Source: CAZCRE01 sp964501075
Lineage (GTDB): Archaea; Thermoproteota; Bathyarchaeia; Bathyarchaeales; Bathycorpusculaceae
Direction: 5' to 3'
Length of the DNA: 20,880 nt
NCBI GenBank assembly: GCA_964501075.1
Contig: CAZCRE010000014.1
Coordinates: forward strand, 1 to 20,880
Shown piece by piece: positions 19,872 through 20,880 of this stretch; within the stretch, counting starts at the first letter, position 1, and each line of letters starts with the position of its first letter. A model generated the notes under the pieces. It did not search any database and was not told where the DNA came from. It was given only the letters and a program-made list of their open reading frames with translations. A program made the position numbers and the translations under genes.

Positions 19872-20880
19872 TAACTCGAAAAGAGATCAGTGGGATACTG
19901 GATAGCTACGACCTGGATAATCTAGCGATTGGAACATTAGGCTCCCACTCTGCCTTGAACATCTTCAAAGGCGCCAAAGAAGAAGGATTCAAAACCGTAT
20001 GCATATGCAAAGAAAGCGACACGATAGTGTACAAGAAATTTCCGCTGGTAGATAAGACAATAATTGTTAAGGATTTCACAGAGTTGTTGAGTGGGAATCT
20101 TCAAGAAAAACTGAGAAAACTCAACACTGTTCTAATTCCACACGGCTCTTTTACCGCTTACCTGAGTACTGAACAGATAACAGATGACCTCTTTGTGCCG
20201 ATGTTCGGGAACAGGCAATTGCTTCATTGGGAGGCCAGCCGCGAAAAGCAAGAAGAATGGCTGCGAAAAGCAGGGCTTAGACTACCAAAAACCTTCAAGA
20301 AACCAGAAGATATTAACAGGCTTGTCATAGCCAAGCTTCCAGGTGCAAAGGGAGGAAAAGGCTATTTCCTCACAAATTCGCCGGAATCTTTTCACAAAAA
20401 AGTCAACGAAATGGTCAGCCGCGGTCTTCTCAGCAAAGAGGACGTCAAGAGAATACATTTGCAGGAATATGCTTTAGGCGTCAACGTGTATCCACATTAC
20501 TTCTCTTCAATAGTAAATGATGAAGTGGAGTTCACGGGGGTTGATAGAAGATACGAATCCGCAGTGGATGCGATAGGTAGAATACCGGCGCATGAGCAAC
20601 TCGAAGTGGACATTAGTCCCACCTACACGATCGTTGGCAACATGCCCATCACTCTTCGCGAGTCGCTTCTGCCAGAACTCATCAGAATGGGCGACAACGT
20701 GATGAAAACCGCAAAAGCCTTGGCCCCACCGGGCATTATCGGACCATTTTGCCTTGAGACTGTGATAACGGACAATTTGGAGATATACACTTTTGAGATC
20801 TCTGCGAGGATAGTTGCTGGGACGAATGTTGGGATTGGAACTTCACCCTATGCTTACCTGAAGTATGGACAGAACATGTA
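19868..20880 (+). CDS. purP: Formate-dependent FAICAR synthetase PurP (partial)
   Basis: 337 residues are visible before the right edge; about 20 C-terminal residues are missing. All expected landmarks are intact: LGSHSALNIFKGAKEEGFKT, VPMFGNRQLLHWEASREKQ, AKLPGAKGGKGYFLTNSPES (nucleotide loop), LQEYALGVNVYPHYF, PPGIIGPFCLETV and SARIVAGTNVGIGTSPYAYL. This is the likely working enzyme converting AICAR to FAICAR with formate and ATP, replacing bacterial PurH transformylase. ATG 19868 overlaps the previous stop (ATGA), which indicates translational coupling. The frame is open at the window edge. Confidence 0.92.
   Translation, partial: MITRKEISGILDSYDLDNLAIGTLGSHSALNIFKGAKEEGFKTVCICKESDTIVYKKFPLVDKTIIVKDFTELLSGNLQEKLRKLNTVLIPHGSFTAYLSTEQITDDLFVPMFGNRQLLHWEASREKQEEWLRKAGLRLPKTFKKPEDINRLVIAKLPGAKGGKGYFLTNSPESFHKKVNEMVSRGLLSKEDVKRIHLQEYALGVNVYPHYFSSIVNDEVEFTGVDRRYESAVDAIGRIPAHEQLEVDISPTYTIVGNMPITLRESLLPELIRMGDNVMKTAKALAPPGIIGPFCLETVITDNLEIYTFEISARIVAGTNVGIGTSPYAYLKYGQNM

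Overview
The window is archaeal chromosome, most likely from a TACK-type lineage such as Candidatus Bathyarchaeia; that placement is inference from gene content, not proof. The evidence is a PurP-type purine pathway, a TRAM-domain protein, an archaeal HMG-CoA synthase with a thiolase and a DUF35 domain, TATA-box promoters combined with Shine-Dalgarno sites, and a tRNA-Pro that carries an insertion in its D-arm.

Positions 1-1617 are host flank: one exported or membrane-anchored protein of unknown function (minus strand) and the C-terminal stump of an old tyrosine recombinase. Positions 1618-7685 are an integrated mobile element. It is bounded by a 75-bp direct repeat (1618-1692 and 7611-7685, one mismatch), and its excised circle would be 5,993 bp. 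The repeat is the 5' half of the tRNA-Pro(GGG) gene. The element splits its own integrase gene at the repeat, as SSV-type elements do: an N-terminal piece at the left end and the catalytic C-terminal piece at the right end. Inside are a winged-helix regulator, a divergent chain of small genes overlapping by GTGA around a HUH-type replication protein, a DUF5677 cargo gene, and several hairpins that could be replication origins. The plus strand is strikingly G+T-rich across the element whichever strand is coding, except over the DUF5677 gene.

Positions 7686-10520 are the 3' half of tRNA-Pro and a minus-strand redox/metabolic cluster (YkgJ-type cysteine-cluster protein, Rieske protein, Fe-S aldo/keto reductase, HAD phosphatase). 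It is divergent from a bacterioferritin-like gene (10637-11056). Positions 11318-11906 carry an OB-fold protein and a TRAM protein behind a long leader.

Positions 12108-16032 form a minus-strand operon of a thiolase-fold protein lacking the usual catalytic residues, an HMG-CoA synthase with its DUF35 partner fused at the N-terminus, and a Yip1-like membrane protein. Next come two zinc-ribbon proteins, one carrying an RDD membrane domain.

From 17228 to the right edge is a plus-strand purine operon: class II-type purE, purC, and two tandem purP paralogues. The first purP has lost the glycine-rich nucleotide loop that the second keeps; the second runs off the edge. No rRNA genes and no CRISPR array are present.
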